DNA of 64,000 bases, taken from NCBI RefSeq assembly GCF_012349115.1, contig NZ_PQIG01000079.1:29851-93850 (forward strand), in the 5' to 3' direction. The first letter of the stretch is position 1. Each line of letters starts with the position of its first letter. A program made the position numbers and the translations under genes. Positions 1-8,520 of this stretch are shown in pieces. Under the pieces are notes generated by a model. That model was given only the letters and a program-made list of their open reading frames with translations, was not told the origin of the DNA and ran no database searches. This stretch comes from Rhizobium ruizarguesonis (GTDB lineage Bacteria > Pseudomonadota > Alphaproteobacteria > Rhizobiales > Rhizobiaceae).

Positions 1-116
1 CCGCCGATCTGCTTCATCAGCGCAATGCGCGAATCATGGGTGCCGTCGGCGGCGGTCACCGAACCGGCGGCTATTCCTGCCATCGCTGCGGCCGCAGCTA
101 CTGCTTTCCAATTCAT
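1..116 (-). CDS. Cytochrome c556-like (c-prime family) protein, N-terminal fragment
   Basis: Only the first 38 or so codons lie in the window; the gene runs off the left edge. They encode a secretory signal peptide (charged MNWK start, an alanine-rich hydrophobic stretch, then a likely cut near VTAAD) followed by DSRIALMKQIGG, which resembles the first helix of class II cytochrome c' / c556 proteins. The start ATG is preceded by GGAGAGGA, a good ribosome binding site. The haem-binding CxxCH, expected near the C terminus, is outside the window, so the family call rests on the N terminus alone. Confidence 0.5.
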   Translation of the reverse strand, partial: MNWKAVAAAAAMAGIAAGSVTAADGTHDSRIALMKQIG

Positions 117-247
117 ATTCCTCTCCATTTCTCCTCGGCCAAGGTGGCCGATGGCCAATCTGCACTGGCAGCATGACAAAATCCATGCGTCCGGGCAGTC
201 ACGTTTTGCCGGATCATCATAAAAACAATGTGATAGGCCGTGGTGGT

Positions 248-883
248 TCAGGCGCTTTTCCACCCCTGCCAGAGGCTGAAGGCGGAGACCGCAACCAGCA
301 GCAGTCCGGCGAAGCGGCCGACAAAGGCCGTGACGTCAGGGTTGGCGACGAGCAGGTCGCGGCTGCGGCCAGCCGTCATCGCCAACGTGCCGTAGATGGC
401 AAACTGGGTGACGACAGTCATGACGCCCATGATCAGCCCCTGCATCCAGATCGGGCCGTATTCCGGTCTGAGGAACTGCGGATAGACTGCAAACATGAAG
501 ATATAGGCCTTCGGATTGACGAGACAGGTGACAGCTCCCTGGCGAAAAGCCCGCCAGCCGGAGCGGGCCGTTCCCGGGCCAACCGCCTCGACGGTGATCG
601 AACTGCGGATTAGCGAAATACCGATCCAGATCATGTAGGCGACGCCGGCAAAGAGCAGCACGTTGAAGAGCTGCGGCAGCATGGTGACGAGCACGCCGAC
701 GCCCGCGGCGCCATAGGCCGAATGCACGGCGCCGCCGGCCATGATGCCGCCGGTCGCCGCCAGCCCGCGCTTGACGCCGCCGGTCAGCGAATTGGCGAGC
801 ACGAAGAGCATGTCCATACCAGGCACGATGATGATGCCGAAGAGAAGGGTGAAGAAGAGCCAGAGGTTTTCATGGTAGTTCAT
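248..883 (-). CDS. LysE/RhtB family amino-acid exporter
   Basis: A 211-residue integral membrane protein with about six hydrophobic segments, the usual size and layout of the LysE/RhtB exporters that expel amino acids or similar small solutes across the inner membrane. The early segment FGIIIVPGMDMLFVLANS matches the conserved PGPD-type motif of the family (here PGMD), and VNPKAYIFM is the conserved NPK motif near the middle. It is divergent from the WYL regulator at 1012, with 128 bp between them, so that regulator is the natural candidate to control it. The substrate cannot be told from the sequence. Confidence 0.85.
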   Translation of the reverse strand: MNYHENLWLFFTLLFGIIIVPGMDMLFVLANSLTGGVKRGLAATGGIMAGGAVHSAYGAAGVGVLVTMLPQLFNVLLFAGVAYMIWIGISLIRSSITVEAVGPGTARSGWRAFRQGAVTCLVNPKAYIFMFAVYPQFLRPEYGPIWMQGLIMGVMTVVTQFAIYGTLAMTAGRSRDLLVANPDVTAFVGRFAGLLLVAVSAFSLWQGWKSA

Positions 884-969
884 GTCAGTTACCGCCTTGA
901 GTTTTGCGGGCCGTTTTGAAAGACCCTGATTGATTTCAATCCGATAGGCGGCTCTATACGAGAACCCAA

Positions 970-987
970 CTGACAGTGTATTGTCAG
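970..987. promoter_or_regulatory. Inverted repeat CTGACA-N6-TGTCAG, candidate operator
   Basis: A perfect 6-bp inverted repeat with a 6-bp spacer lies in the divergent space between the LysE-type exporter and the WYL regulator, 25 bp before the regulator's start codon. The position and symmetry suit a dimeric HTH regulator such as the adjacent YafY-like protein; binding is inferred. Confidence 0.45.
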
Positions 988-1011
988 GAGCGTTGGGATG
1001 GGAGAGGTTAA

Positions 1012-1704
1012 ATGCGCAAGGCCTCGCGGCTTTTCGAGATCATTCAGATCCTCAGGCTGGCAAGAAAGCCGATGACGGCGGCTGTCATGGCCGAGACCCT
1101 CGAGGTGACCGTGCGCTCGATCTATCGCGACATCGCGGCGCTTCAGGCGATGCGGGTGCCGATCGAAGGCGGGCGCGGCATCGGCTACATCATGCGGCCG
1201 GGCTTCGACCTGCCGCCGCTGATGTTTTCGATCGAGGAGATGGAGGCGATCGTGCTGTCGCTGGCGCTGCTCGAACGGACGGCGGACGAGGAGCTGAAAC
1301 AGGCCGCGCGCCGGGTCAACCGGAAGATATCAGGCGCCGTGCCGGCGCCGCTGCGCCAGGCGATGGACAACAAGGCGCTTTATGCCTGGGGCTCGATTGC
1401 GCAGCCGGCAGGCTTCGACCTTGCGATCGTCCGCCGCGCGATCCGCGACGAACGCAAGCTGATGCTCGGCTACCGCGACGAACTCGGCCGTGCCAGCGAG
1501 CGGACGATCCGGCCAGTCGCGCTGATCTATTATTCGCAGACCGCCAATATCGTCGCCTGGTGCGAGCTGCGCCAGGCGATCCGCAATTTCCGCAGCGACC
1601 GGGTGGAGCGTTGCGCGACGAGCGACGATTTCTTCAAGGGCGACGGCGACCGGCTGCGGGAACTGTGGACCAGCGGGTGGACGGAGAAGGCTGTGCCGGC
1701 TTGA
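1012..1704 (+). CDS. YafY-like transcriptional regulator (HTH_11 + WYL)
   Basis: A 230-residue regulator. Residues about 5-60 form a DeoR/HTH_11-type winged helix (RLFEIIQILRLARKPMTAA, then TVRSIYRDIAALQAMRVPIE). The C-terminal half carries a WYL domain (about 140-220), with the hallmark strand read as IVAWCELRQAIRNFR. WYL domains of this class often sense small ligands or nucleic acids. The ATG is preceded by GGGAGAGG. It is divergent from the LysE-type exporter, with an inverted repeat between, which supports local control of export and autoregulation. Confidence 0.85.
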   Translation: MRKASRLFEIIQILRLARKPMTAAVMAETLEVTVRSIYRDIAALQAMRVPIEGGRGIGYIMRPGFDLPPLMFSIEEMEAIVLSLALLERTADEELKQAARRVNRKISGAVPAPLRQAMDNKALYAWGSIAQPAGFDLAIVRRAIRDERKLMLGYRDELGRASERTIRPVALIYYSQTANIVAWCELRQAIRNFRSDRVERCATSDDFFKGDGDRLRELWTSGWTEKAVPA

Positions 1705-2114
1705 TGCGTGGTTTGCAGCACAGCTATCCGGAGAATGCCGCAACGTCTCGACTCCCTCTTCTCCCCAGCGGGGAGAAGGTGCCCGTAGGGCGGATGAGGG
1801 GGCCGGCGAAGCCGGTCTTTCCAACAACGCCCATGCGGATTTCGACCGCGCTGGCGTCGTCTCAACCGTGTTCAGGACGCGGGGGAACGGCGTTACCGTC
1901 GGCGTGGCGGAATAGGTTTTACGTGAAGGATGTGCCGTGCAGCCCCTCATCCGCCTGCCGGCACCTTCTCCCCGAGGGGAGAAGAGGATATGGCGTGACC
2001 TCTCCGTTCCTCGCGCCCTCTTGCAAGGCGCGTCCCCCTTTCCCGCAAGCGGGGATCCGAAGAACAAGCCCGAGCATGGTGAGGTTGGCGACTCTGTCAG
2101 CCACCTGTCACAAC
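1705..2114. repeat. Gene-free spacer with two facing Rhizobium-type hairpin repeats
   Basis: This 410-bp gap holds two members of a dispersed family built on CTTCTCCCC-(AGC/GA)-GGGGAGAAG followed by a GGATGAGGGG arm: about 1754-1803 in one orientation and 1940-1987 in the other. Related copies are at 10372-10423, 19441-19490 and 19557-19605. Such palindromes are common between genes in rhizobia. They may form RNA stems or act as convergent-end terminators here, since the flanking genes converge. I see no coding sequence. Confidence 0.7.
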
Positions 2115-2960
2115 CTAATAAAGCAGCGTGCGGCTCACCTCGCGGCCGAAGCCGCGGATTTCGATGCGGTCGGCTTGGACCTCGACGATCGCGAAGGCGT
2201 TTTTCGTCTCCGTGTCGACCACGCCCTTGAAATTGACGAAGTGACAGGCGCTGACCAAGCCGTAGTTGCCGACGTGGTCGTGGCCGTTGAGATAGGCGAC
2301 GACATTGCTGCTGGAGGCGAGCAACTCGACGATGCGCTCGCTGTCCCACATGCCGTGCTCGCTGGGCGGATGCACCGGATAGTGATTCATGACGATCACC
2401 TTCTCGCCGGCCTCGGCCGCTTTTGCGATTTCATCGCCAAGCCAGGCGAATTGTTCGTCGCTCAGCGCGGCATTCCAGCGATGGGCGTTCCTGGCACCCT
2501 TGGCCTGCAGCTCCGCCAGCATCTCTCCGGCCAGCGCGCGATGAGGATGGCCTTCGGGCGGCGCGAAGATGCTGACCTCATTGCCGTCGAGCACGATGAA
2601 GCGCCAGCCGTGGCGCGAGAAGCTGTAATAGGGCGCCGGCATGCCGAGACGCGCGGCGACGTCGGAGAGATGGCCCGGAGAGACCGAGAAATCATGATTG
2701 CCGAGCAGGAAGAGCGTCTCGTGCCTGAGCTTCTCATAGACCGGCAGGATATCGTCGAAGCTTGAAAAGCTGCGGTCGATGACATCGCCGAGCGTCATCA
2801 CGAAGCTCAGCTCCTCGCCATTGAAGACCTCGATCGCCTCGGCGACCTTGGCGAGGCTGTTGGCGTAATAGCGGTCCATCGCCACGTGCGGCGCGATCGC
2901 CGCATATTGCGGGTCGGCGATGATGCCGAAGCGGAACAGGGGAGAAGCAGAGGAAGACAT
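2115..2960 (-). CDS. ADPRibase-Mn-like metallophosphoesterase
   Basis: A 281-residue calcineurin-fold phosphoesterase. Metal-binding blocks in order are GIIADPQYA (the first block has D-P-Q instead of the common D-x-H), LGDVIDR, GNHD, VMNHYPVHPP and NGHDHVGNYG. The D-P-Q first block, the WRFIVLDGNE strand and the C-terminal IEIRGFGR match the manganese-dependent ADP-ribose / CDP-alcohol diphosphatase group, so hydrolysis of a nucleotide diphosphate linkage in the cytoplasm is likely. No signal peptide is seen. It lies downstream of sodB on the same strand but a strong terminator separates them, so it probably has its own promoter. Confidence 0.8.
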   Translation of the reverse strand: MSSSASPLFRFGIIADPQYAAIAPHVAMDRYYANSLAKVAEAIEVFNGEELSFVMTLGDVIDRSFSSFDDILPVYEKLRHETLFLLGNHDFSVSPGHLSDVAARLGMPAPYYSFSRHGWRFIVLDGNEVSIFAPPEGHPHRALAGEMLAELQAKGARNAHRWNAALSDEQFAWLGDEIAKAAEAGEKVIVMNHYPVHPPSEHGMWDSERIVELLASSSNVVAYLNGHDHVGNYGLVSACHFVNFKGVVDTETKNAFAIVEVQADRIEIRGFGREVSRTLLY

Positions 2961-3009
2961 GGGGCGTGATTAGGAGCGGCCGATGACAGGGCTGTGACGA
3001 CTTCGCGTG

Positions 3010-3045
3010 AAAACAAAACACCCGGCGCTTTGGGCGCGCCGGGTG
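3010..3045 (-). terminator. Rho-independent terminator of sodB
   Basis: On the minus strand a perfect 10-bp stem (CACCCGGCGC with GCGCCGGGTG, positions 3019-3028 and 3036-3045) with a 7-nt loop is followed by a T-rich tail, the complement of AAAACAAAA. It sits just past the sodB stop codon. Confidence 0.85.
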
Positions 3046-3100
3046 CCGAGTTCGAAGATGCGGACGACATCGTCCGCCATGGCGGCGAGTCTGGTACCGC

Positions 3101-3703
3101 TTACTTCGTGGCTGCTTCGTAGCGTTCCAGGACGTAGTCCCAGTTGATCAGGCTATCGACGAAGGCCTCGAGATATTTCGGGCGGGCGTTGCGATAGTCG
3201 ATGTAGTAGGAGTGTTCCCAGACGTCGACGCCGAGGATCGGGGTGGCGCCGTGAACGAGCGGGTTTTCGCCGTTCGGGGTCTTGGAGATTTCGAGCTTGC
3301 CGTTCTTGACGGAAACCCAGGCCCAGCCGGAGCCGAACTGGGTGGCGCCGGCAGTGGCGAAATCGGCCTTGAACTTGTCGTAGCCGCCGAGATCGGAGGT
3401 AAAGGCCGCTTCGAGCTTGCCCGGCAGCTTGTTGCCGCCGCCGCCCTTCTTCATCCACTTCCAAAAATGGATGTGGTTGTAGTGCTGGGCGGCGTTGTTG
3501 AAGAGGCCGGCATTGGTGCCGAAGGACTTCTTGACGACGTCTTCGAGCGAGAGGTCCGAAAGACCGGCTTCGGCGGCGAGCTTGTTGCCGTTGTCGACAT
3601 AGGCCTTGTGGTGCTTGTCGTGGTGGAACTCCAGCGTTTCCTTCGACATGAAGGGAGCAAGCGCTTCGTAATCATAGGGAAGTTCAGGCAATTCGAAAGC
3701 CAT
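3101..3703 (-). CDS. sodB: Fe/Mn superoxide dismutase
   Basis: A 200-residue protein, the normal length for single-domain Fe/Mn superoxide dismutase, which converts superoxide to oxygen and hydrogen peroxide. The family's metal ligands are visible: His in EFHHDKHHKAYV, His in AAQHYNHIHFW, and Asp and His in the signature DVWEHSYYIDY. GSGWAWVSV is the conserved strand region. No export signal is present, so it acts in the cytoplasm. Metal choice (Fe, Mn or cambialistic) cannot be settled from sequence by eye. A clear terminator follows it and it appears to be transcribed alone. Confidence 0.95.
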   Translation of the reverse strand: MAFELPELPYDYEALAPFMSKETLEFHHDKHHKAYVDNGNKLAAEAGLSDLSLEDVVKKSFGTNAGLFNNAAQHYNHIHFWKWMKKGGGGNKLPGKLEAAFTSDLGGYDKFKADFATAGATQFGSGWAWVSVKNGKLEISKTPNGENPLVHGATPILGVDVWEHSYYIDYRNARPKYLEAFVDSLINWDYVLERYEAATK

Positions 3704-3928
3704 GTCAGATCTCCTCTTGGCAATAGATTGCGTCTCGGCAGGTGAGGCGGAACATAGGAGGGGAAAGGGGGAGAGGCAACCGGCGAATTATCAAAAAATG
3801 ACCGGCCGGAGGAAAATTTGCCTCAGTTGCACGGTTGGAGTCGTGCGTAGAAATCGCCTGGGCAAATCAATGGGAATACCCGCCCCGAAAACCACTTTGC
3901 CTGTTATGGAGATCAACGGAGACCCGAT

Positions 3929-4255
3929 ATGAACAGGAATATAATCCAGCTTCTCACTGCCGCCGTACTGCTTTGCCTGGCAGGTGCGGCGCATGCCTCC
4001 TCCGATGACGCCTGGAAGCAGCTCGCCGCTGACGTCGAGGCCAAATGCAAGAAGGCAGCGGTCACGATCGAGAAGCCCAGCGCCACCGTCGATCCCTTCG
4101 GCAGCTCGCATTACGGGCTCGCCCTGGTGACAGGCAAGCCGAAAGGCGCCAAGGGGCTGATTGCCCAGATCTGCGTCTACGACAAGCAAAAGAAGACCGT
4201 CGAGATCGGCAGCGAGCTGGACGCCAAGACGCTTGGTCTCATGCCGGCAAAATAG
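3929..4255 (+). CDS. Small exported protein of unknown function
   Basis: A 108-residue protein with a clean signal peptide (MNRN, a hydrophobic core, likely cut at AHA-SS near residue 24). The mature part of about 85 residues has two cysteines (in EAKCKKA and AQICVYD) that could form one disulfide in the periplasm. The ATG follows GGAGA at good spacing. I recognise no domain. It stands alone between sodB and the methyltransferase gene on the plus strand. Confidence 0.75.
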   Translation: MNRNIIQLLTAAVLLCLAGAAHASSDDAWKQLAADVEAKCKKAAVTIEKPSATVDPFGSSHYGLALVTGKPKGAKGLIAQICVYDKQKKTVEIGSELDAKTLGLMPAK

Positions 4256-4363
4256 GCCGCTATGAGGTTACTTACCGTGCTGGTTTGTGCCTTGCGTCAC
4301 ATTTCTGGGGAACCGAAGCCTACGCTCAGGAGTTGAAAGCCTGGGCTTTAGGGAGGTGCCGGC

Positions 4364-5017
4364 ATGTCAGAGCTTCGCAGCAGGGCGGAAGATCAGCAGA
4401 AAATCTATCAGCGTTGGGCACCGGTCTATGACCGGGTGTATCGCGGCATCCTGCGTGATGGCCACCGCAAGCTTGCAGCCCTCGCCGCCGCGGCCGGCAC
4501 CGATATCCTGGAGATCGGCGTCGGCACCGGCCTGACGCTCGGGCATTACCCGCGCCACTGCCGGGTAAGCGGCATCGACATTTCAGAACACATGATCGCG
4601 CGGGCGCGCGAAAAGGCGAGACGCGAGAAGCTGCAGCATGTGCAGGCGCTTGATGTGATGGATGCCCATGCGCTCACCTTTGCCGACCGGTCTTTCGATG
4701 CGGTCTGCCTGCCCTTCGTCATCACGCTGATCCCCGAGCCCGAACGCGCGCTCGACGAATGCGCGAGAGTGCTCAGGCCGGGCGGCGAGATCATCCTTGC
4801 CAGCAAGCTTGGCGACGGCGCCGGTCTGCAGGGCGCGATCGAAACGGCGGTGGCGCCGCTGGTGCGTCACATCGGCTGGTCCTCCGCCTTCCGTATTCAC
4901 CGCATCGTCGCCTGGGCCGAGCGCCGCGGTGATTTCGCTCCTGCCGATATCCTGCCGGTCTTTCCGAATGGCTTCTTCAAGATTATCCGGCTGAAGCAGC
5001 ACGGACTTGCCGCCTGA
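4364..5017 (+). CDS. Class I SAM-dependent methyltransferase, PmtA-like
   Basis: A 217-residue methyltransferase. Motif I is ILEIGVGTGLTLG (SAM binding), followed by VSGIDISEHMIARAREKA, an acidic motif around QALDVMDAHAL, and LDECARVLRPGGEIILASK. N-terminal YQRWAPVYDRVYRGIL is typical of UbiE/PmtA-like enzymes. Rhizobia make phosphatidylcholine by N-methylating phosphatidylethanolamine, and Rhodobacter-type PmtA looks like this, so that role is plausible, but a ubiquinone or other small-molecule methyltransferase cannot be excluded. A strong GGGAGGTG site precedes the ATG. Confidence 0.75.
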   Translation: MSELRSRAEDQQKIYQRWAPVYDRVYRGILRDGHRKLAALAAAAGTDILEIGVGTGLTLGHYPRHCRVSGIDISEHMIARAREKARREKLQHVQALDVMDAHALTFADRSFDAVCLPFVITLIPEPERALDECARVLRPGGEIILASKLGDGAGLQGAIETAVAPLVRHIGWSSAFRIHRIVAWAERRGDFAPADILPVFPNGFFKIIRLKQHGLAA

Positions 5018-5078
5018 GACCGGAAACTTTTTCCCCGCGTCGCTTCTTCTGATGCTACCGTTTGTCTGAGGGGACTAC

Positions 5079-5810
5079 ATGACATCGGATTTCTTCGTCT
5101 TCATCGTCGTGGGTTTCTGCGCACAGATCGTCGACGGCGCACTCGGCATGGCCTTCGGCGTGCTGTCGACGACGAGCCTTCTCGCCTTCGGGGTGCCGGC
5201 CGCCAATGCCAGCGCCATGACGCATGTGGCAGAAATGTTCACGACCGCCGCGTCGGGCCTTTCGCATGCCTATCATCGCAACGTCGACTGGCGCCTGGTC
5301 GCGCGGCTTGCACCGGCCGGCATGATCGGCGGTGCGATCGGCGCCTATCTGCTTGCCAATATCGACGGCAAGGTGATCGAGCCCTTCGTGTCGGCCTATC
5401 TGATCGCGATCGGACTGGTGATCCTCTACAAGGCCTTTCGGCCGCCGCCGAAGCGGGATGTCCGCGACTGGATGGTGCCGCCCGTCGGGTTCTGCGGCGG
5501 CGTGCTCGATGCGATCGGCGGCGGCGGATGGGGGCCGATCGTCACCAGTTCGCTCGTCAGCCGCGGCCATGACCTGAAGCGGGTGATCGGCTCGACCAAC
5601 TTCACCGAATTCGCCGTGACACTGACGATTTCCCTGACCTTCATGCTGACGCTTGGCTGGTCGGAGCTCAATTCGGCGATCGGCCTGATCATCGGCGGCG
5701 TCATCGCTGCCCCCTTCGGCGCGATCCTCGTCAAGCGGCTGCCGGTGCGGCCGCTGATGGTGGCGGTCTCGATGATCATCATCGGCACTTCGGCGATGCG
5801 GATCCTGTGA
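5079..5810 (+). CDS. TauE/SafE family anion exporter
   Basis: A 243-residue integral membrane protein with about seven to eight hydrophobic helices. It starts with the family pattern VGFCAQIVDGALGMAFG, and the internal repeat shows as VGFCGGVLDAIGGGGWGPIVTS. TauE/SafE proteins are thought to export sulfite, sulfoacetate or related organic anions. GAGGGG precedes the ATG. It lies 61 bp after the methyltransferase on the same strand and could share its transcript. No sulfur-metabolism genes are nearby to fix the substrate. Confidence 0.85.
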   Translation: MTSDFFVFIVVGFCAQIVDGALGMAFGVLSTTSLLAFGVPAANASAMTHVAEMFTTAASGLSHAYHRNVDWRLVARLAPAGMIGGAIGAYLLANIDGKVIEPFVSAYLIAIGLVILYKAFRPPPKRDVRDWMVPPVGFCGGVLDAIGGGGWGPIVTSSLVSRGHDLKRVIGSTNFTEFAVTLTISLTFMLTLGWSELNSAIGLIIGGVIAAPFGAILVKRLPVRPLMVAVSMIIIGTSAMRIL

Positions 5811-5836
5811 AGATCGCTGCGCTAGCGCATAGTGGA

Positions 5837-5880
5837 ACAGCGTCCTTTGCGCGCGTCTGAAAAGACGCGCGGCGCTGTAG
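5837..5880. repeat. Intergenic palindrome, ACAGCG...CGCTGT family, copy 1
   Basis: An imperfect palindrome with the core AAAAGACGCGCGGCGCTGTAG. A near-identical copy is at 6593-6636 and a half copy is at 16917-16935. It has the look of a short dispersed rhizobial intergenic element that folds as RNA. It lies between convergent genes. Confidence 0.75.
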
Positions 5881-5882
5881 GG

Positions 5883-6227
5883 TTACAGATTCCGGCCGAA
5901 ATAGACATCTACGGAGGCGATCTTGTCGCCGCGGAAGCGAAGGCTCTCGATGTTGCGGAAGCTGCCGCCGTCCCGTTTTTCGGCGCGGTAACGGATGACC
6001 GCCTCGTCGCCGTCGATCGCCAGGAATTCGATGTCGAATCCGCGGAAGACCGGCTCCTTCGGCCAGCAGCGCTCGAAATAGGTCGCCCGGTCGATGTGGT
6101 CGTCACGCGGACTGGAGAAGGTGAAATCCTCCGTCAACATGACGCCGACGATATCCTTGCGGTCGTCAAGATAGGCGGCGTAGAGATGACGGATAGTCTG
6201 CTCTCGGGATGTGCGCATGTCGCTCAT
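5883..6227 (-). CDS. SnoaL-like / NTF2-fold small protein
   Basis: A 114-residue protein of the NTF2-like superfamily: TIRHLYAAYLDDRKDIVGVM forms the first helices, then TFSSPRDDHIDRATYFERCWP, and beta strands through AVIRYRAEKRDG and ASVDVYFGRN. Members include SnoaL cyclases, ketosteroid-isomerase-like proteins and stress-linked proteins, so the fold does not fix the function. The start follows GAGGAC. A perfect 23-bp palindrome lies 18 bp upstream (6246-6268), so it is probably under tight local control. Confidence 0.75.
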   Translation of the reverse strand: MSDMRTSREQTIRHLYAAYLDDRKDIVGVMLTEDFTFSSPRDDHIDRATYFERCWPKEPVFRGFDIEFLAIDGDEAVIRYRAEKRDGGSFRNIESLRFRGDKIASVDVYFGRNL

Positions 6228-6245
6228 GGCAATGTCCTCGGATTA

Positions 6246-6268
6246 ACCGATTGCATGATGCAATCGGT
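6246..6268. promoter_or_regulatory. Perfect palindrome ACCGATTGCA-TGA-TGCAATCGGT, likely operator
   Basis: Two perfect 10-bp arms with a 3-bp centre lie 18 bp before the start codon of the SnoaL-like gene, where a repressor would block transcription. No regulator gene adjoins it. The cognate protein is unknown. Confidence 0.6.
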
Positions 6269-6658
6269 CTTGTTCTAGCACTTTTACCTGGGAGGGTCCA
6301 GGTTGCAGCGGCAATTTCCAAAGACAGGCCACCAATGCGGAAGCGCCGTCTTGAAGGACGGGCCATAGCGCGGTTATATCAGCGCGTGCCCGCCCTGGAA
6401 CGACGGGCGCATCCGCCGCTATGGCCTATGCGCTCGACCTCGAAAAGCTCGATCTTCAGGACAGATTTACCCGCGCCGATCTCCTCGTCGCGGCAAAGGG
6501 CACATCGTTTCATCAGGCGCGGTGGAACCCGCGCTTGCCGCATATTTCCTCGAATCGGAACCGATTTAAGGAAATATGCAGAATTCAAAGTGCTACAGCG
6601 TCCTTTGCGCGCCTTAAAAGACGCGCGGCGCTGTAGAATCAATGCCGGGGCCGAGAGA
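6269..6658. repeat. Spacer with Rhizobium palindromic element, copy 2
   Basis: No convincing gene is seen. From about 6551 to 6636 it holds a composite element: CGAATCGGAACCGATTTAAG near 6551, then the palindrome CTACAGCG...CGCTGTAG (6593-6636) shared with 5837-5880. It ends just before the MFS start codon, so the element lies in that gene's leader or promoter. Confidence 0.65.
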
Positions 6659-7900
6659 ATGACCGATACGCAATTGGACGCCGCCAGCGCCAGGCCGGGC
6701 TCGGTCTACTGGAAGCGCAACCTTACCATCTCGCTCATCGGCTCCTTCACCACGATCGTGGCGATGACGCTGCTGCTTCCCTTCCTGCCGCTTTATGTCG
6801 AAGAACTCGGCGTCAGCGACCATGCGGCGATCGTGCAATGGTCGGGCATTGCCTATGGCGCCACCTTCTTCGCCGCGGCTCTCGTCGCGCCGCTCTGGGG
6901 CCGGCTCGGCGATATTTACGGCCGCAAGCTGATGCTGGTGCGCGCCAGCCTCGGCATGACGCTGGCGATCTCGCTGATGGGCATGGCCGGCAATGTCTGG
7001 CAGTTGGTGGCGCTGCGCCTCTTCGTCGGGCTTGCCGGCGGGTATGCCTCCGGCTCGATGGTGCTGGTGGCGACGCAGACGCCGAAGGACCGTTCGGCCT
7101 GGGCGCTCGGCGTGCTCTCCTCCGGCATCATGGCCGGCAATCTCGTCGGGCCGCTGATCGGCGGGGCGCTGCCGCCGATCATCGGCATCCGCGGCACGTT
7201 TCTCGCTGCCGGCGGCATGATCTTCCTCGCCTTCCTCGCCACGACCTTGCTGATCAAGGAAGAGAAATCGCCGGCTCGCAAGCAGGCGGCCAAGGCAAGC
7301 GGCGGCTGGAAATCCATTGCCGACAAGCGGCCCGTCATCGCGATGCTGGCAACGGGCATGCTCTTGATGTTTGCCAATATGTCGATCGAGCCGATGATCA
7401 CCGTCTATGTCGCGCAGCTCGTGCCCGTCGAATCCCAGGTGACGATGACATCGGGCATCGTCATGTCGGCGGCTGCCCTCGGCAGCATTCTCTCGGCCTC
7501 ATGGCTCGGCAAGCTCGCCGACAGGATCGGCCATTGGCCGGTTATTGCAGGCGCGCTCGCCGTCGCCGGGCTGCTGCTGATCCCGCAGGCCTTCGTCACC
7601 AGTTCCTGGCAGCTGATCATCCTGCGTTTCCTGATGGGTGTGGCGCTCGGCGGGCTGCTGCCCTGCATCGCCGCGGTCATCCGCCACAGCGTGCCGGATA
7701 GTGCGGCCGGCAGCATTCTCGGGCTTTCGATTTCCTCGCAATATGTCGGCCAGGTGGCCGGCCCCATCCTTGGCGGCTTTGTCGGCGGCCATATCGGCAT
7801 GCGGGCGGTTTTCCTCGGCACCTCCGTGCTGCTTCTCGCCGGTGCGGCCTATGCCTGGATCGTGCGGCCGAGGGATGGGGAGACTCGGGACTCGACCTAA
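6659..7900 (+). CDS. MFS transporter, drug-efflux type
   Basis: A 413-residue, 12-helix major facilitator. The motif-A loop between helices 2 and 3 is seen as GRLGDIYGRKLMLVR, and a related loop recurs in the second half as GKLADRIGHWP. The length and the antiporter-like segment GILSSG/GNLVGPLIGGAL suggest proton-coupled efflux of a toxic compound. I start it at MTDTQLD because the open frame extends far upstream through a repeat element without coding character. It is convergent with the TetR gene at 7897, overlapping its end by 4 bp. The substrate is unknown. Confidence 0.85.
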   Translation: MTDTQLDAASARPGSVYWKRNLTISLIGSFTTIVAMTLLLPFLPLYVEELGVSDHAAIVQWSGIAYGATFFAAALVAPLWGRLGDIYGRKLMLVRASLGMTLAISLMGMAGNVWQLVALRLFVGLAGGYASGSMVLVATQTPKDRSAWALGVLSSGIMAGNLVGPLIGGALPPIIGIRGTFLAAGGMIFLAFLATTLLIKEEKSPARKQAAKASGGWKSIADKRPVIAMLATGMLLMFANMSIEPMITVYVAQLVPVESQVTMTSGIVMSAAALGSILSASWLGKLADRIGHWPVIAGALAVAGLLLIPQAFVTSSWQLIILRFLMGVALGGLLPCIAAVIRHSVPDSAAGSILGLSISSQYVGQVAGPILGGFVGGHIGMRAVFLGTSVLLLAGAAYAWIVRPRDGETRDST

Positions 7901-8517
7901 GGATTATTGGCACTCCCGCAGATCAGCTCGACGCCTGACCGGGCGATCGCTTCCAGCGTCTCGCGGCTGTCGCCGGCGCGAGCGCGGACGGCGAGCGAAT
8001 GCATGACGGCGGAGGCGAGCCTGGCGAGCATCTGCGGATCGGCGCTTTGGGGAAGCTCGCCTCTTTCCACGCCAAGCCGCATGCGCTTTTCGATCTCGTC
8101 GTCGAAATCGTTGAGGCTGCGGCCGAGCACTTCGCGGACGCGCTCATGCTGGACCGCCTCGACCGATGCCGTGCCGATCAGCAGACAGCCGCGGGCAGCG
8201 GTTTCACCGTGCAGATAGATCGCCAGCGCACCGGCATAGACGCGGGCGATATTGTCGTGCAGCGGCAGTGACGGGTCGAGCGCCTCGGCGAGCGTATTCA
8301 TGCCGTCCTGCCGATAGCCCTCCAGCGTATCGAGATAGAGATCCTCCTTGTCGCCGAAGGCGCCGTAGAGGCTCGGGCGGTTGAGGTTGGTCGCAGCACT
8401 CAGATTGTCGAGCGAGGCGGCGGCAAACCCCCTGTCCCAGAAGACATCCCGCGCCTTGCTAAGCGCCGCCTTGGCGTCGAAGGCCCTCGGGCGGCCCCGC
8501 TTCTTCTCGTCTTTCAT
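7897..8517 (-). CDS. TetR family repressor, divergent from GST gene
   Basis: A 206-residue TetR regulator from the chosen ATG at 8517. KKRGRPRAFDAKAALSKARD leads into the helix-turn-helix NLSAATNLNRPSLYGAFGDK. The C-terminal part resembles the AcrR-type ligand domain (GCLLIGTASVEA). Upstream in-frame starts at 8535 and 8583 exist, but those codons lie inside the perfect inverted repeat described at 8521-8574, so the downstream ATG is preferred. It probably represses itself and the glutathione S-transferase gene it diverges from. Confidence 0.85.
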   Translation of the reverse strand: MKDEKKRGRPRAFDAKAALSKARDVFWDRGFAAASLDNLSAATNLNRPSLYGAFGDKEDLYLDTLEGYRQDGMNTLAEALDPSLPLHDNIARVYAGALAIYLHGETAARGCLLIGTASVEAVQHERVREVLGRSLNDFDDEIEKRMRLGVERGELPQSADPQMLARLASAVMHSLAVRARAGDSRETLEAIARSGVELICGSANNP

Positions 8518-8520
8518 ATT

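Noticed and set aside
981..2765. A 594-codon open frame on the plus strand
   Set aside because: It runs across the WYL regulator in another frame, through repeats, and antisense to the phosphoesterase; the protein is Arg/Ala-rich without domains. It is a shadow of high-GC coding.
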